Shown here: positions 6,578-14,106 of the stretch, one piece after another
How the letters are laid out: each line of letters begins with the position of its first letter
Position numbering within the stretch: the first letter of the stretch is position 1
DNA from: Stagnihabitans sp038231775
Lineage (GTDB): Bacteria > Pseudomonadota > Alphaproteobacteria > Rhodobacterales > Rhodobacteraceae
DNA length: 14,941 nucleotides
Assembly (NCBI GenBank): GCA_038231775.1
Contig: JBBRKS010000091.1
Coordinates: 1 to 14,941 of the forward strand
Direction: 5' to 3'
Notes under the pieces: model-generated
What the model was told of the DNA's origin: nothing
The model's input: the letters and a program-made list of their open reading frames with translations, nothing else
Database searches by the model: none
Made by a program: the position numbers and the translations under genes

Positions 6578-7420
6578 ATGCAAAACAACCGCAGACTTTT
6601 GGGCCATCTGTATATGGCGCTGTTTCTGATCTACCTGCTGGTGCCTTTGGCTGTGATGTCGGGGGCTGCGTTCAATGCCAGCAAACTGCCAACGGTGATC
6701 CCGTGGAAGGGCTGGACCGATCAGTGGTTCATCGCGTTGTACAACGACAACCGCATCTGGACTGCGTTTGGCAACACGCTGCTGGTCGCAATTGCGGTGG
6801 TGGTGATTGCGGTTCCGGTGGGGACGGCGGGGGCCATTCTGGTCAACTCGATCTCGGGCCGGGTTCGCGCCATCCTGTACGGCATGATGGTCGCGCCCAT
6901 TCTGGTGCCCGGCGTGGTGATCGGCATTTCCACACTACTTTTCTGGCACCAGTTTTCGGTAGGGTCGGGCCTGCATTTGTCGGTGCTGGGGCAGGTCAGC
7001 TACATTGCGTCCTTCGTCACCCTTTTGGTGCTGGCGCGGCTGCAAAGCTTTGATCAGGGTCTGGAAGAGGCCGCATTGGACCTTGGCGCAAGCCACGGTC
7101 AGGTCATGCGCCGCATCCTGTTGCCGCATCTGTACCCGGCCTTGGGGGCAGGGGCGGCGGTGTCGTTCTTTCAGTCGATCGAAAACTTCAACGTCACCCT
7201 GTTCACAAGGGGCGGGGCCGATACGTTGACGGTCTATGTGTTCTCTAAGGTGCGCTCTGGCATCACGCCAACGATCAACGCGCTGGCCTTGCTGCTGATC
7301 ATGGTCACGCTGGTGTTGGCGGTCTGGTACGAGGTGAACCGCCGCCGCAATGCCAGGATCGAGGCGATCCGCGAGGCAGAAGGCCGCCGTGCCGAGGATG
7401 CCGAACTGGTCGCCACCTGA
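6578..7420 (+). CDS. ABC transporter permease, PotC type
   Basis: This 280-residue second permease has an N-terminal membrane segment (about 9-30), five further hydrophobic segments and the EAA coupling loop EEAALDLGASHGQVMRRILL (163-182) leading to PHL. The charged C-terminal tail (NRRRNARIEAIREAEGRRAE) is somewhat long but not unusual. The start at 6578 is chosen by spacing after the PotB-like gene and by family length; the frame is open upstream inside potB, but that part is a shadow. This is the last gene of the operon, and a stem-loop follows. Confidence 0.92.
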   Translation: MQNNRRLLGHLYMALFLIYLLVPLAVMSGAAFNASKLPTVIPWKGWTDQWFIALYNDNRIWTAFGNTLLVAIAVVVIAVPVGTAGAILVNSISGRVRAILYGMMVAPILVPGVVIGISTLLFWHQFSVGSGLHLSVLGQVSYIASFVTLLVLARLQSFDQGLEEAALDLGASHGQVMRRILLPHLYPALGAGAAVSFFQSIENFNVTLFTRGGADTLTVYVFSKVRSGITPTINALALLLIMVTLVLAVWYEVNRRRNARIEAIREAEGRRAEDAELVAT

Positions 7421-7448
7421 ACGAAAGCGCAGACCACAAAGACAAAAG

Positions 7449-7470
7449 GGGGGGGCAGCGATGCCCTCCC
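7449..7470 (+). terminator. Stem-loop after the polyamine-type ABC operon
   Basis: A 9-bp stem (7449-7457 with 7462-7470, one G-U pair) closes a GCGA tetraloop of the stable GNRA kind. It lies about 30 nt after the last permease stop. The T-tract that follows is weak (TTACCGTTTGG), so it may be a terminator or an mRNA 3'-end stabiliser. Confidence 0.5.
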
Positions 7471-7516
7471 TTACCGTTTGGTGATTTCATTCTGGTCTAA
7501 ATATTCCCGCCGGAGG

Positions 7517-7586
7517 CACGATTTTTCTGCGAAAAATCAAACCGCGTCCCCAAGCACCACCCCTGATTTTTCGCAGAAAAATCGTG
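7517..7586. repeat. Perfect 23-bp inverted repeat between convergent operons
   Basis: Arms at 7517-7539 and 7564-7586 are exact reverse complements with a 24-bp spacer. Each arm is itself a hairpin, GATTTTTC-TGC-GAAAAATC, so the region can form either one long stem or two short ones. It contains A/T runs on both strands and lies between converging genes, so it probably acts as a bidirectional terminator. The preceding TAAATATTCCCGCCGGAGGC (7498-7517) looks like a dispersed Rhodobacteraceae intergenic repeat, which suggests the whole unit may be a mobile or repetitive element. Confidence 0.6.
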
Positions 7587-7603
7587 GTCGCAAGGCGGCT
7601 TTC

Positions 7604-8380
7604 TCATGCCGTGCGGGTTGGCGTACGGCTTTCAAACCAGCGAAACAACAGCACGATAACCCCGGTGATCAACATGTAAACCACGGCCAGCAACAGCAAG
7701 GGTTCGTAGATGATGAAGGTGTCCTGCCGGACCCGTCCGGTGACGGCATAGATGTCCATGATGGTGATGGTTGATACCAAGGGCGTGGATTTCAGTTGCG
7801 ACACCGTCTCACCACCCAAAGTCGGCAGCACGCGTTGCAGCGCCTGAGGCAGCCAGACGCGGCGGAACAGGGTGAAGGGCGGCATGCCCATCGACTTTGC
7901 CGCCTCAAGCTGGCCGTGCGGTACGCCTTTGAACGCGCCGCGCATCACCTCGCCCTCATACCCTGCGACCGACAGCGACAACGCCACCACCGCGTAAGGC
8001 CAAGCCTGCCGCAGATAGGGCCACAGCGACGAATCCTTGATCCACGGGATCGACGGGAACAGCGATCCCAAGCCGTAATACAACAGCCACAATTGCATCA
8101 GCAGGGGCGTTCCGCGCACCACAGTGCAGAATACCCGCGCCGGGGCGGCCAGATACCAGGGGCCCGCCGCCTGCGCCAGACCGATCGGAATGGCCAGCAG
8201 CATGCCCACGGTCATCGTCACCACCAGTATCCAGATCGTGCGCCAGATGCCTTGCAGGATCAGCGCCTGATACTTGGGTTGCGCCAGCCACGTCCAGTTC
8301 AACGACCAGACACACCATGTGACCAAAGCTGCCGCGAGCAGGATCAGCACAATCCGGTGTGGTTGCAGGAAAGCCTTCAT
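7604..8380 (-). CDS. Polar-amino-acid-type ABC transporter permease (HisM-like)
   Basis: This 258-residue inner-membrane protein is the second permease of the histidine/glutamine-type (PAAT) importer. It shows the family's conserved RGTPLL (89-94) and the EAA coupling loop GVPHGQLEAAKSMGMPPFTL (152-171), continuing FRRVWLPQAL. There are about five membrane segments, the first at about 8-27. Its ATG overlaps the previous permease's stop by 4 bp (8377-8380). It is the last gene of the minus-strand operon, and the inverted repeat at 7517-7586 follows as likely terminator. Confidence 0.92.
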   Translation of the reverse strand: MKAFLQPHRIVLILLAAALVTWCVWSLNWTWLAQPKYQALILQGIWRTIWILVVTMTVGMLLAIPIGLAQAAGPWYLAAPARVFCTVVRGTPLLMQLWLLYYGLGSLFPSIPWIKDSSLWPYLRQAWPYAVVALSLSVAGYEGEVMRGAFKGVPHGQLEAAKSMGMPPFTLFRRVWLPQALQRVLPTLGGETVSQLKSTPLVSTITIMDIYAVTGRVRQDTFIIYEPLLLLAVVYMLITGVIVLLFRWFESRTPTRTA

Positions 8381-9123
8381 CCGCCCCTCACATCACGTTG
8401 ACCGCGCCGCGCCCATTTCTCAAGCCGGCCGATCAGGAAGGTCGAGGTCAGCGACATCGCCAGATACAGCCCCATCGCCGCCGGGTAAAACACGAAAAAC
8501 GCCTTGGTCGTGGCCGAGGCTTGGTAAGTCGCCTTGGTCAGTTCCGAAAATCCGATGACCGCCAGCAGGGCGGTGTCCTTGGTGGCATTCAGCCACAGGT
8601 TCGCCATACCGGGCAGCGCATTCGACGCCATCAAAGGAATGGTCACGCGGCGGGCCAGCAGGAATGACGGCATCCCCATCGCCCGTGCCGCCTCGATCTG
8701 GCCTGCGGGCACGGCAAGGATGCCACCGCGCAAAACCTCGGTCTGGTAAGCGCCTTGCACGACGCCCAGAACCACGATGCCGGTGATGATGGGAGAGATT
8801 TGCACACGTTCAAAGCCCCACGACAGCAGGGCCTGATTCAGCAAACCGGTAAACGCGTAAAACAGGATCAGGATCAGCACCAGTTCGGGCACCGCCCGTA
8901 CAATCGTGGTGTAGACCGCCAACAGGTCGCGCGTCACCGGACCGCCGTACAATTTGCCAAACGCCCCGCCAAGGCCGATGGAAAAGCCCAGACCGTAGGC
9001 ACCAAGGGCGATGACCACAGAATTGGCTAACCCCGCCAGAAGTGTCGCCCCCCAACCGGGAGGCGAATAGGCCAGAAGATCCAGCGCAGAGGCCGCAGCG
9101 ACGGCCTCAAATCCGGTCATCAT
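8377..9123 (-). CDS. Polar-amino-acid-type ABC transporter permease (HisQ-like)
   Basis: This 248-residue permease is the partner of the next gene in the same importer. It has the family segment VRAVPELVLILILFY (75-89), where RGTP is replaced by RAVPE as is common in HisQ-like subunits, and an EAA loop GQIEAARAMGMPSFLLARRV (141-160) followed by TIPLMASNALPG. There are five likely membrane segments. The start is the first of two adjacent ATGs and overlaps the stop of the solute-binding-protein gene by 4 bp, so translation is probably coupled. Confidence 0.92.
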   Translation of the reverse strand: MMTGFEAVAAASALDLLAYSPPGWGATLLAGLANSVVIALGAYGLGFSIGLGGAFGKLYGGPVTRDLLAVYTTIVRAVPELVLILILFYAFTGLLNQALLSWGFERVQISPIITGIVVLGVVQGAYQTEVLRGGILAVPAGQIEAARAMGMPSFLLARRVTIPLMASNALPGMANLWLNATKDTALLAVIGFSELTKATYQASATTKAFFVFYPAAMGLYLAMSLTSTFLIGRLEKWARRGQRDVRGG

Positions 9124-9887
9124 TCACCGTAGATGTCGAACGGGAAATACTTGGCGGTGATCGTCGCATAGCTGCCATCGGCGCGCACGGCCTTGATGGC
9201 GTCGTTCAGCTTGGCCAGAACCGGGTCACCCTTGCGGACGCCAAAACCAACGCCAGCGCCCAGAATCTCGGGGTCATTCTTCACGTTGCCCGCCGATTTG
9301 CAGCAGGCTTTGCCGGCATCGCTGTCAAGAAACGCCTGCAGCGCAATGCTATCAGCCATCACCGCATCCAGACGACCGGCGGCAAGGTCCTGATTGGCCT
9401 CGTCCTGAGTCTGATAGGTTTTCACTTCCGAGGCGACCGGGGCGAAATACTTCTGGGTATAGGCTTCATGCGTCGTTGACACCTGCACGCCGACAATCTT
9501 GCCTTTCAGCCCTTCAGGATCCGGGGTGATGGCCGAGTCTTTGGCGACCATCACCATGGCGGGTGTGTTGTAGTATTTATCCGAAAAGTCGATGGTCTTG
9601 GCACGTTCAGCAGTGATCGACATGGACGACATGATGATGTCGATCTGGCCCGAGGTCAGGGCCGGGATGATGCCGTCCCAGGCGGTGGGGGTGATCACGC
9701 AGTCCAGAGCAGCCTGCTTGCAGATCGCACCCAGAAAATCAACCTCCCAGCCAACCCAGTTGCCATTGGCATCGGGGGAGGTGAAGGGCGGATAGGGTTC
9801 TGCTGCAACGCCGATCTTCAGCGCGTCAGCCATCGCGGTAGAGCCGAAAGCCAGTGCTGCCACGGCAGCGAGGACGAGTTTCTTCAT
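9120..9887 (-). CDS. Amino-acid-type periplasmic solute-binding protein (HisJ/ArgT-like)
   Basis: This 255-residue periplasmic receptor has a Sec signal peptide (1-20, cleavage after AMA). It aligns by eye with HisJ along its length. The first-lobe motif PYPPFTS (31-37) and a Cys pair, Cys56 and Cys63, match the HisJ disulfide spacing. Arg95 in SITAER corresponds to the Arg that binds the ligand's alpha-carboxylate, and Asp179 in VMADSIALQAF to the Asp that binds the alpha-amino group. It therefore looks fit to bind an alpha-amino acid or a compound carrying one. Two extra cysteines (Cys195, Cys196) are unusual. A good AAGGAG lies 6 nt before the ATG. Its place in a galactose-catabolism operon makes the ligand an open question. 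Confidence 0.92.
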   Translation of the reverse strand: MKKLVLAAVAALAFGSTAMADALKIGVAAEPYPPFTSPDANGNWVGWEVDFLGAICKQAALDCVITPTAWDGIIPALTSGQIDIIMSSMSITAERAKTIDFSDKYYNTPAMVMVAKDSAITPDPEGLKGKIVGVQVSTTHEAYTQKYFAPVASEVKTYQTQDEANQDLAAGRLDAVMADSIALQAFLDSDAGKACCKSAGNVKNDPEILGAGVGFGVRKGDPVLAKLNDAIKAVRADGSYATITAKYFPFDIYGE

Positions 9888-9912
9888 GGTAGTCTCCTTG
9901 TTGGCAGTTGGT

Positions 9913-9939
9913 CCGTGGGTCGCTTGGGTCAGCCCACGG
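9913..9939 (-). promoter_or_regulatory. Hairpin spanning the end of the ATPase gene, ahead of the solute-binding-protein gene
   Basis: CCGTGGG (9913-9919) and CCCACGG (9933-9939) form a 7-bp stem, extendable by one G-U pair, around a 13-nt loop that includes the ATPase stop codon. It sits just upstream of the binding-protein ribosome-binding site. It could protect a processed mRNA end and raise binding-protein expression. Confidence 0.35.
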
Positions 9940-10711
9940 TTTTCAGAAATTGCTTCAGACGTTCGGATTTGGGCGCGCCGAACAATTGCTCAGGCGGGCC
10001 TTCTTCTTCGATCACGCCGTTGTGCAGGTAGATGACATGGGAAGCCACCTCACGCGCAAAGCGCATCTCGTGGGTGACCAGAATCATCGTGCGGCCTTCG
10101 TCGGCAAGGCCCTTGATGACCTGCAACACCTCACCCACCAGTTCGGGGTCAAGCGCAGAGGTCGGTTCATCAAACAGCATCGCCTTGGGGTTCATGCACA
10201 AGGCCCGCGCGATGGCGGCACGTTGCTGTTGGCCGCCCGACATGAAGGCGGGATAGGCCCCTTCTTTCTCGGCCAGACCGACCCGGGCCAAAAGGGCGCG
10301 GGCGCGGGTGATCGCCTCGTCCTTGGGCACTTTCAGCACGTGAACCGGAACCTCGATCAGGTTCTCCAGCACGGTCATATGGGTCCACAGGTTGAAGTTC
10401 TGAAACACCATGCCAAGGCTTTGGCGGGCCTTTTCAAGCTGGCGTTTGTTCGCCGCCGTGCCATCGGTGCGCATCTCGATATTCTCGCCGCACACCTCGA
10501 TGGCACCGCCCGACGGGGTTTCCAGAAAATTGATGCAGCGCAGCATGGTCGATTTGCCAGAGCCAGAGCCGCCGATGATCGCCACGACATCGCCTTCGCA
10601 GGCTGTCAGTGACACGCCCTTCAGCACTTCGTGGCTGCCAAAGGACTTGTGAAGCCCGGTGACTTTGATGGCGATGGGCTGTGAAGCCGCGGTAGTTCCC
10701 TGATCCGGCAT
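9929..10711 (-). CDS. Polar-amino-acid-type ABC transporter ATP-binding protein (HisP/GlnQ-like)
   Basis: This 260-residue ATPase has Walker A GGSGSGKS (47-54), Q-loop MVFQNFNLW (101-109), signature MSGGQ (157-161, Met in place of the usual Leu), Walker B AMLFDE (177-182) and H-loop His214 (LVTHEM). The insert 'IEMRTDGTAANKRQLEKARQ' and the overall length are typical of HisP-type subunits. It is the first of four importer genes and lies 85 bp after the SIS gene, the longest gap in this operon; an internal promoter there is possible. Ribosome-binding site is weak (GGCGGGACC). Confidence 0.93.
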   Translation of the reverse strand: MPDQGTTAASQPIAIKVTGLHKSFGSHEVLKGVSLTACEGDVVAIIGGSGSGKSTMLRCINFLETPSGGAIEVCGENIEMRTDGTAANKRQLEKARQSLGMVFQNFNLWTHMTVLENLIEVPVHVLKVPKDEAITRARALLARVGLAEKEGAYPAFMSGGQQQRAAIARALCMNPKAMLFDEPTSALDPELVGEVLQVIKGLADEGRTMILVTHEMRFAREVASHVIYLHNGVIEEEGPPEQLFGAPKSERLKQFLKTVG

Positions 10712-10736
10712 GTGGTCCCGCCGTTAGATTTTCCTG

Positions 10737-10765
10737 ATCTGAACCAGCGGCGCGCGATTGTGCAA
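10737..10765 (-). promoter_or_regulatory. Possible internal promoter ahead of the amino-acid-type importer genes
   Basis: In the 85-bp gap after the SIS gene, the minus strand has TTGCAC (10765-10760) and TCAGAT (10742-10737) 17 nt apart. An A/T-rich patch lies just upstream and a 7-bp inverted repeat (10741-10747 with 10784-10790) brackets the region. The -10 is weak. Confidence 0.25.
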
Positions 10766-10796
10766 GCGAATAATTTTTCAGCACTGGTTCTGGGGC

Positions 10797-11354
10797 TTAT
10801 TCCAGATTTGTATGACGGGCGCGCATAGTTTCCGGGCTTTCGTGCAGCCGGGGGCGCAGTGCGAGGATCAGAATTTCAAAGATCAGGAACATCGCCCCTT
10901 CAAAGACCGACCCCATCGGCAGGATCGAGGTCTGGGCTGATTGATCACGCGCCATGGTCTGCACGGGAATCACCAGCCGCAGATCGGCGGCTTGCGGATC
11001 GGGGCCGTCGGGTTCGGCGGTGATGCAGGCAACCCGCGCGCCCGCCGATTTCGCCTGCCCGATCAGGGCTGCAACGGTGGAAAGGCTGCCGGGGCCAGAG
11101 GACGCCAGAAACAGATCGTCTGGCCCGATGGGCGGGCAGGACATATCACCCTGACACTGCGCATCACAGCCCAGATGATAGAACCGCATCGCAAGGGCGC
11201 GCATCATCAACCCCTCACGTCCGCAGCCATAGACCACGATGCGGCGGGCCTCGGCGATGGCCGTGACCAGTGCGGCCAATTCGGATTCGGATACCGCAGC
11301 ACATCCGGCGCGCAGGTCTTCGGTTGCCTGTGTCACAAGGTCTGACAGGGTCAC
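10797..11354 (-). CDS. SIS-domain protein, 6-phospho-3-hexuloisomerase (HxlB)-like
   Basis: This is a small single sugar-isomerase (SIS) domain of 185 residues. It has VYGCGREGLM (41-50), FYHLG (58-62), the serine loop LASSGPGSLSTV (83-94) and the HxlB-like C-terminal PMGSVFEGAMFLIFE (146-160). The size matches HxlB-type proteins; there is no helix-turn-helix, so it is not an RpiR regulator. SIS domains bind phosphosugars for isomerisation, deglycation or sensing. Here the usual GRSG and SGSGET motifs read GREG and SSGPGS, so the phosphosugar site has diverged and hexulose phosphate activity should not be assumed. The start is taken as GTG at 11354, giving a 4-bp GTGA overlap with the GH42 stop like its neighbours; TTG at 11366 in the same frame is an alternative. 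Confidence 0.8.
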   Translation of the reverse strand: MTLSDLVTQATEDLRAGCAAVSESELAALVTAIAEARRIVVYGCGREGLMMRALAMRFYHLGCDAQCQGDMSCPPIGPDDLFLASSGPGSLSTVAALIGQAKSAGARVACITAEPDGPDPQAADLRLVIPVQTMARDQSAQTSILPMGSVFEGAMFLIFEILILALRPRLHESPETMRARHTNLE

Positions 11355-13252
11355 GGCAACACCCAAACCACATCGGTGGCAGCGATGGTCTGGCCATCAT
11401 AGGTAACCGGATCAGCGTTGTAATTGATCAGGAACGTGCCGTCGCCCGCCCTGCGGCGGCGCAGGCCGTAGGGCATCGGATAGGTCGCAATCCCCTCTGA
11501 CGCGCAAAGCTGTGACAGGATGCGGTCCATTGCCACATCTTCCGGCCAGCCACACAGATAGTGCAGGCGGTTGGCGGTGATGAGCGCGGCAAAACCGTCT
11601 GTCGTGGTTTCAACCACGGTCGCCGACCCTTCGACCTTTTCGCGCCAATGCTTGAAAGCACCGCCTTGGGTCAGCGGCACTTGCACATCGGGCGGTACAG
11701 ATTCCACCCGTGCGACCACCGCGCTCAGGCCCGGCAGGTTGGGCGGCAACGGCACCGGAGTGGCAAATTCCGCCGTTTTGGCATTGGTACGGGGACCGAT
11801 CAGCGAGCCTCCCTTGTAGTCAGTAAGCGCTTTCAACAGAGGCTGTGACAAGGTGGCGATGCCCGGGGCCAGCACCACCTTATAGGCCGAAAGGTCGGCT
11901 GTGTCGGGCGGCAGGATATCAACGTCCAGCCCCAGACGGCGCAGGCCACGGTACATGTCGAACGCCATGCGGAAATAGCTGAAATCGCGGCCCTGTGGTT
12001 GCGTGCTCCACGCCCAGTCTGACGCGTAGTCAAACACCAGTGCAACCGGCGCTTGGGTCGGTTGCACATCGGGCAATGCGGCGAGTTCGCGGGCGACCTG
12101 TGCCACCTCGTCGAACGCCGGGGCGGGGGCGCTGTCGGGGCGCAGAAGGCCCGCATGCATCGCCTCTTGCGCAAAGGGGGCCTGACGCCAGCGGAAGTAG
12201 CAGACCGCCTCTGCCCCATGTGCAAACGCCTCCCACGCCCAAAGACGGGCCATGCCGGGCAGGGGGTCAGGGTTCCACGGCGCCCAATTCACCGGGCCGG
12301 GTTGCTGTTCCATTACCCACCAGCGGCCCCGGCCGACAGCGCGGTACAGGTCGTGGTGAAAGGCCTGAAAGTCGGGGTCACCCTGCCGCAGGAAGTGGCG
12401 CTTATGCTCGGGGCTGGCCGCCACACGGTCGATCAGAAAGCCCAACGGATAGGCGTCCCACGCGGCGATATCCAGATCGGCCCCGGTCGCGAAATGGTCG
12501 AAATCGGTGACCTGACCCATGTAGTTGTGCGCAATCGGCGCGGTGGAGTGCTTGCGCAAGATATCGGTTTGCAGACGGTTAAAGCTGACCACCTCGTCAC
12601 TGGCAAAGCGGCGGTAGGCCATGACATGCGCCGGGTTGGACTCTGTCACCATCAGGTTGGGCAGGGTGATCTCGTCGAACGACGCATACTCCATCGACCA
12701 GAACACATTGCCCCAGGCGCGGTTCAGGGCCTCTACACTTTGATATTTCTGCGCCAGCCACAGGCGGAACTGCTGCAAAGCGGCCTTGGAATAGCTGTGC
12801 ACCGTTTTGTGGCAGGCGTATTCGTTGTCTGTCTGCCACGCGCAGACATGTGGGTTTTTGCCATAGCGTTCAGCCAGTTGCGTGACGATCTTCACGCATT
12901 CGGTGCGGTAGCCCTGATGGGAGAAATCATAGTGCCTGCGCGAGCCAAACCCGCGTGTCTGGCCCTTGTCATCGACCGGCAGCATGTCGGGGTGGCGGTC
13001 CAGCATCCAGCGCGGCGGTGTGGCGGTGGGGGTGCCAAGCACGACCTTCAGCCCTTGGCCCCCCAAAGTTTCAATCGCAAGGTCCAGCCAGGCCCAGTCG
13101 TAACGGCCCGGCTGAGGCTCCATCCGGCTCCACGCGAATTCGCCGATCCGCACCCAGGTCAGGCCAAGGGCTGCCATGCGGGCGGCGTCTTCGGCCCAGA
13201 CCGCTTCATCCCATTGTTCGGGGTAATAGCAGACACCTAAACCGCGCTTCAT
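11351..13252 (-). CDS. Glycoside hydrolase family 42 beta-galactosidase
   Basis: This 633-residue enzyme hydrolyses terminal beta-D-galactosides. The sequence opens with the family's GVCYYPEQWDE (6-16) and GLTWVRIGEFAWSRMEP (30-46). The catalytic acid/base is Glu144 in WQTDNEYACH, and the nucleophile is Glu315 in WWVMEQQPGPVNW. The TIM barrel covers about 1-380, followed by the trimerisation domain (about 385-575) and a short C-terminal beta domain. There is no signal peptide, so it acts in the cytoplasm on an imported galactoside. Its start overlaps the lactonase stop by 4 bp. It is the same length range as other bacterial GH42 enzymes. The operon context (DgoA, DgoK, lactonase) supports galactose as the released sugar; aglycone unknown. 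Confidence 0.93.
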   Translation of the reverse strand: MKRGLGVCYYPEQWDEAVWAEDAARMAALGLTWVRIGEFAWSRMEPQPGRYDWAWLDLAIETLGGQGLKVVLGTPTATPPRWMLDRHPDMLPVDDKGQTRGFGSRRHYDFSHQGYRTECVKIVTQLAERYGKNPHVCAWQTDNEYACHKTVHSYSKAALQQFRLWLAQKYQSVEALNRAWGNVFWSMEYASFDEITLPNLMVTESNPAHVMAYRRFASDEVVSFNRLQTDILRKHSTAPIAHNYMGQVTDFDHFATGADLDIAAWDAYPLGFLIDRVAASPEHKRHFLRQGDPDFQAFHHDLYRAVGRGRWWVMEQQPGPVNWAPWNPDPLPGMARLWAWEAFAHGAEAVCYFRWRQAPFAQEAMHAGLLRPDSAPAPAFDEVAQVARELAALPDVQPTQAPVALVFDYASDWAWSTQPQGRDFSYFRMAFDMYRGLRRLGLDVDILPPDTADLSAYKVVLAPGIATLSQPLLKALTDYKGGSLIGPRTNAKTAEFATPVPLPPNLPGLSAVVARVESVPPDVQVPLTQGGAFKHWREKVEGSATVVETTTDGFAALITANRLHYLCGWPEDVAMDRILSQLCASEGIATYPMPYGLRRRRAGDGTFLINYNADPVTYDGQTIAATDVVWVLP

Positions 13253-14106
13253 GGCTGAAACTTCGGCTCTTCCAGCCCCTTGGCGATGCCTTCAAAGGCA
13301 AAGACCTTTCCCGCGTTCGGGTAGGCGGCCCGCGCTTGCGGCGTCATTTCTTCAAGTGCTGTGGTCACAAACAGGGTGTCCATATTTTCACCGCCAAAAG
13401 ACGGGCAAGAGGTGTGCGGCGCGTCAACCTTGACCTCACGCAGATACTCCCCCGCCGCAGAATAGCAGGCGACCCGGCCAGCCCCCCATTGCGCGTTCCA
13501 GAAGTTGCCAGCCGCGTCGATCGTGGCCCCGTCCGGATAAATCTCGGTGCCTTTGAAGTCGAGGTAAACCTCACGCTCACCAGCGGGCCAGCCGTCGGCA
13601 TCAAGGGCAACTTTCCAGACCGTCTGTTCCATCGTGTCGGCGAAATAGGCAATCGTGCCATCGGGGGAAAAGCAGATGGCGTTGGGGATCGAGATATCTG
13701 GATAAATTTTGCGCACCGACCCTTTGTACAGCCGGTAAATCGCCCCCTTGCCTTTGCGGTTAGCCGGGTCCTTGCCCATCGTGCCGATCCAGAACCCACC
13801 CTGCCGGTCGGTCTTGCCATCGTTGGAGCGGTTGTCGAAGTTGCCCTTGTCCAGCTTGCAGATCGGCATGATCTCTCTGGTGTCCAGCCCGTACAGGAAA
13901 ATGTTCTGCTCACCGGCAATCAGGATGACATAATAGGCGACATAGGCGGCTGCCGAGACCATCTCTGGCAGCTCCCATTCGTGCGGGCCGCTGACGTCCT
14001 GCGACATCAGTTTGCCGTTCAGAATGTCGAACCAGAAGAATTCCCGGCGTGAGGGGTGCCAAAACGCGCCCTCACCCAGTTCGGCAACGCGGTCATCGTA
14101 GATCAT
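13249..14106 (-). CDS. SMP-30/gluconolactonase/LRE-family lactonase
   Basis: This 285-residue six-bladed beta-propeller probably hydrolyses an aldonolactone, here most likely galactono-lactone, to the acid. The expected metal ligands are in place: Glu12 (ELGEGAFWHP), Asn142 (SIPNAICFSPDG) and Asp192 (YPDGATIDAAGNFW); Asn95 in RSNDGKTD is the substrate-side residue. There is no signal peptide, so it is cytoplasmic. The family also includes arabinolactonases and regucalcin, so sugar specificity rests on context. Its start overlaps the dgoA stop by 4 bp and its stop overlaps the GH42 start by 4 bp. Confidence 0.9.
   Translation of the reverse strand: MIYDDRVAELGEGAFWHPSRREFFWFDILNGKLMSQDVSGPHEWELPEMVSAAAYVAYYVILIAGEQNIFLYGLDTREIMPICKLDKGNFDNRSNDGKTDRQGGFWIGTMGKDPANRKGKGAIYRLYKGSVRKIYPDISIPNAICFSPDGTIAYFADTMEQTVWKVALDADGWPAGEREVYLDFKGTEIYPDGATIDAAGNFWNAQWGAGRVACYSAAGEYLREVKVDAPHTSCPSFGGENMDTLFVTTALEEMTPQARAAYPNAGKVFAFEGIAKGLEEPKFQP

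Noticed and set aside
7517..7586. Insertion-sequence ends
   Set aside because: The inverted repeats enclose only 24 bp, with no transposase and no visible target duplication.
12053..13240. 395-codon open frame on the plus strand opposite the GH42 gene
   Set aside because: It is the antisense shadow of a strongly conserved GH42 coding region. High GC makes such long antisense frames common, and the translation shows no family motif.
12955..14052. 365-codon plus-strand frame opposite the lactonase and GH42 start
   Set aside because: Antisense to two clearly recognisable genes, Arg/Pro-rich with no domain pattern.
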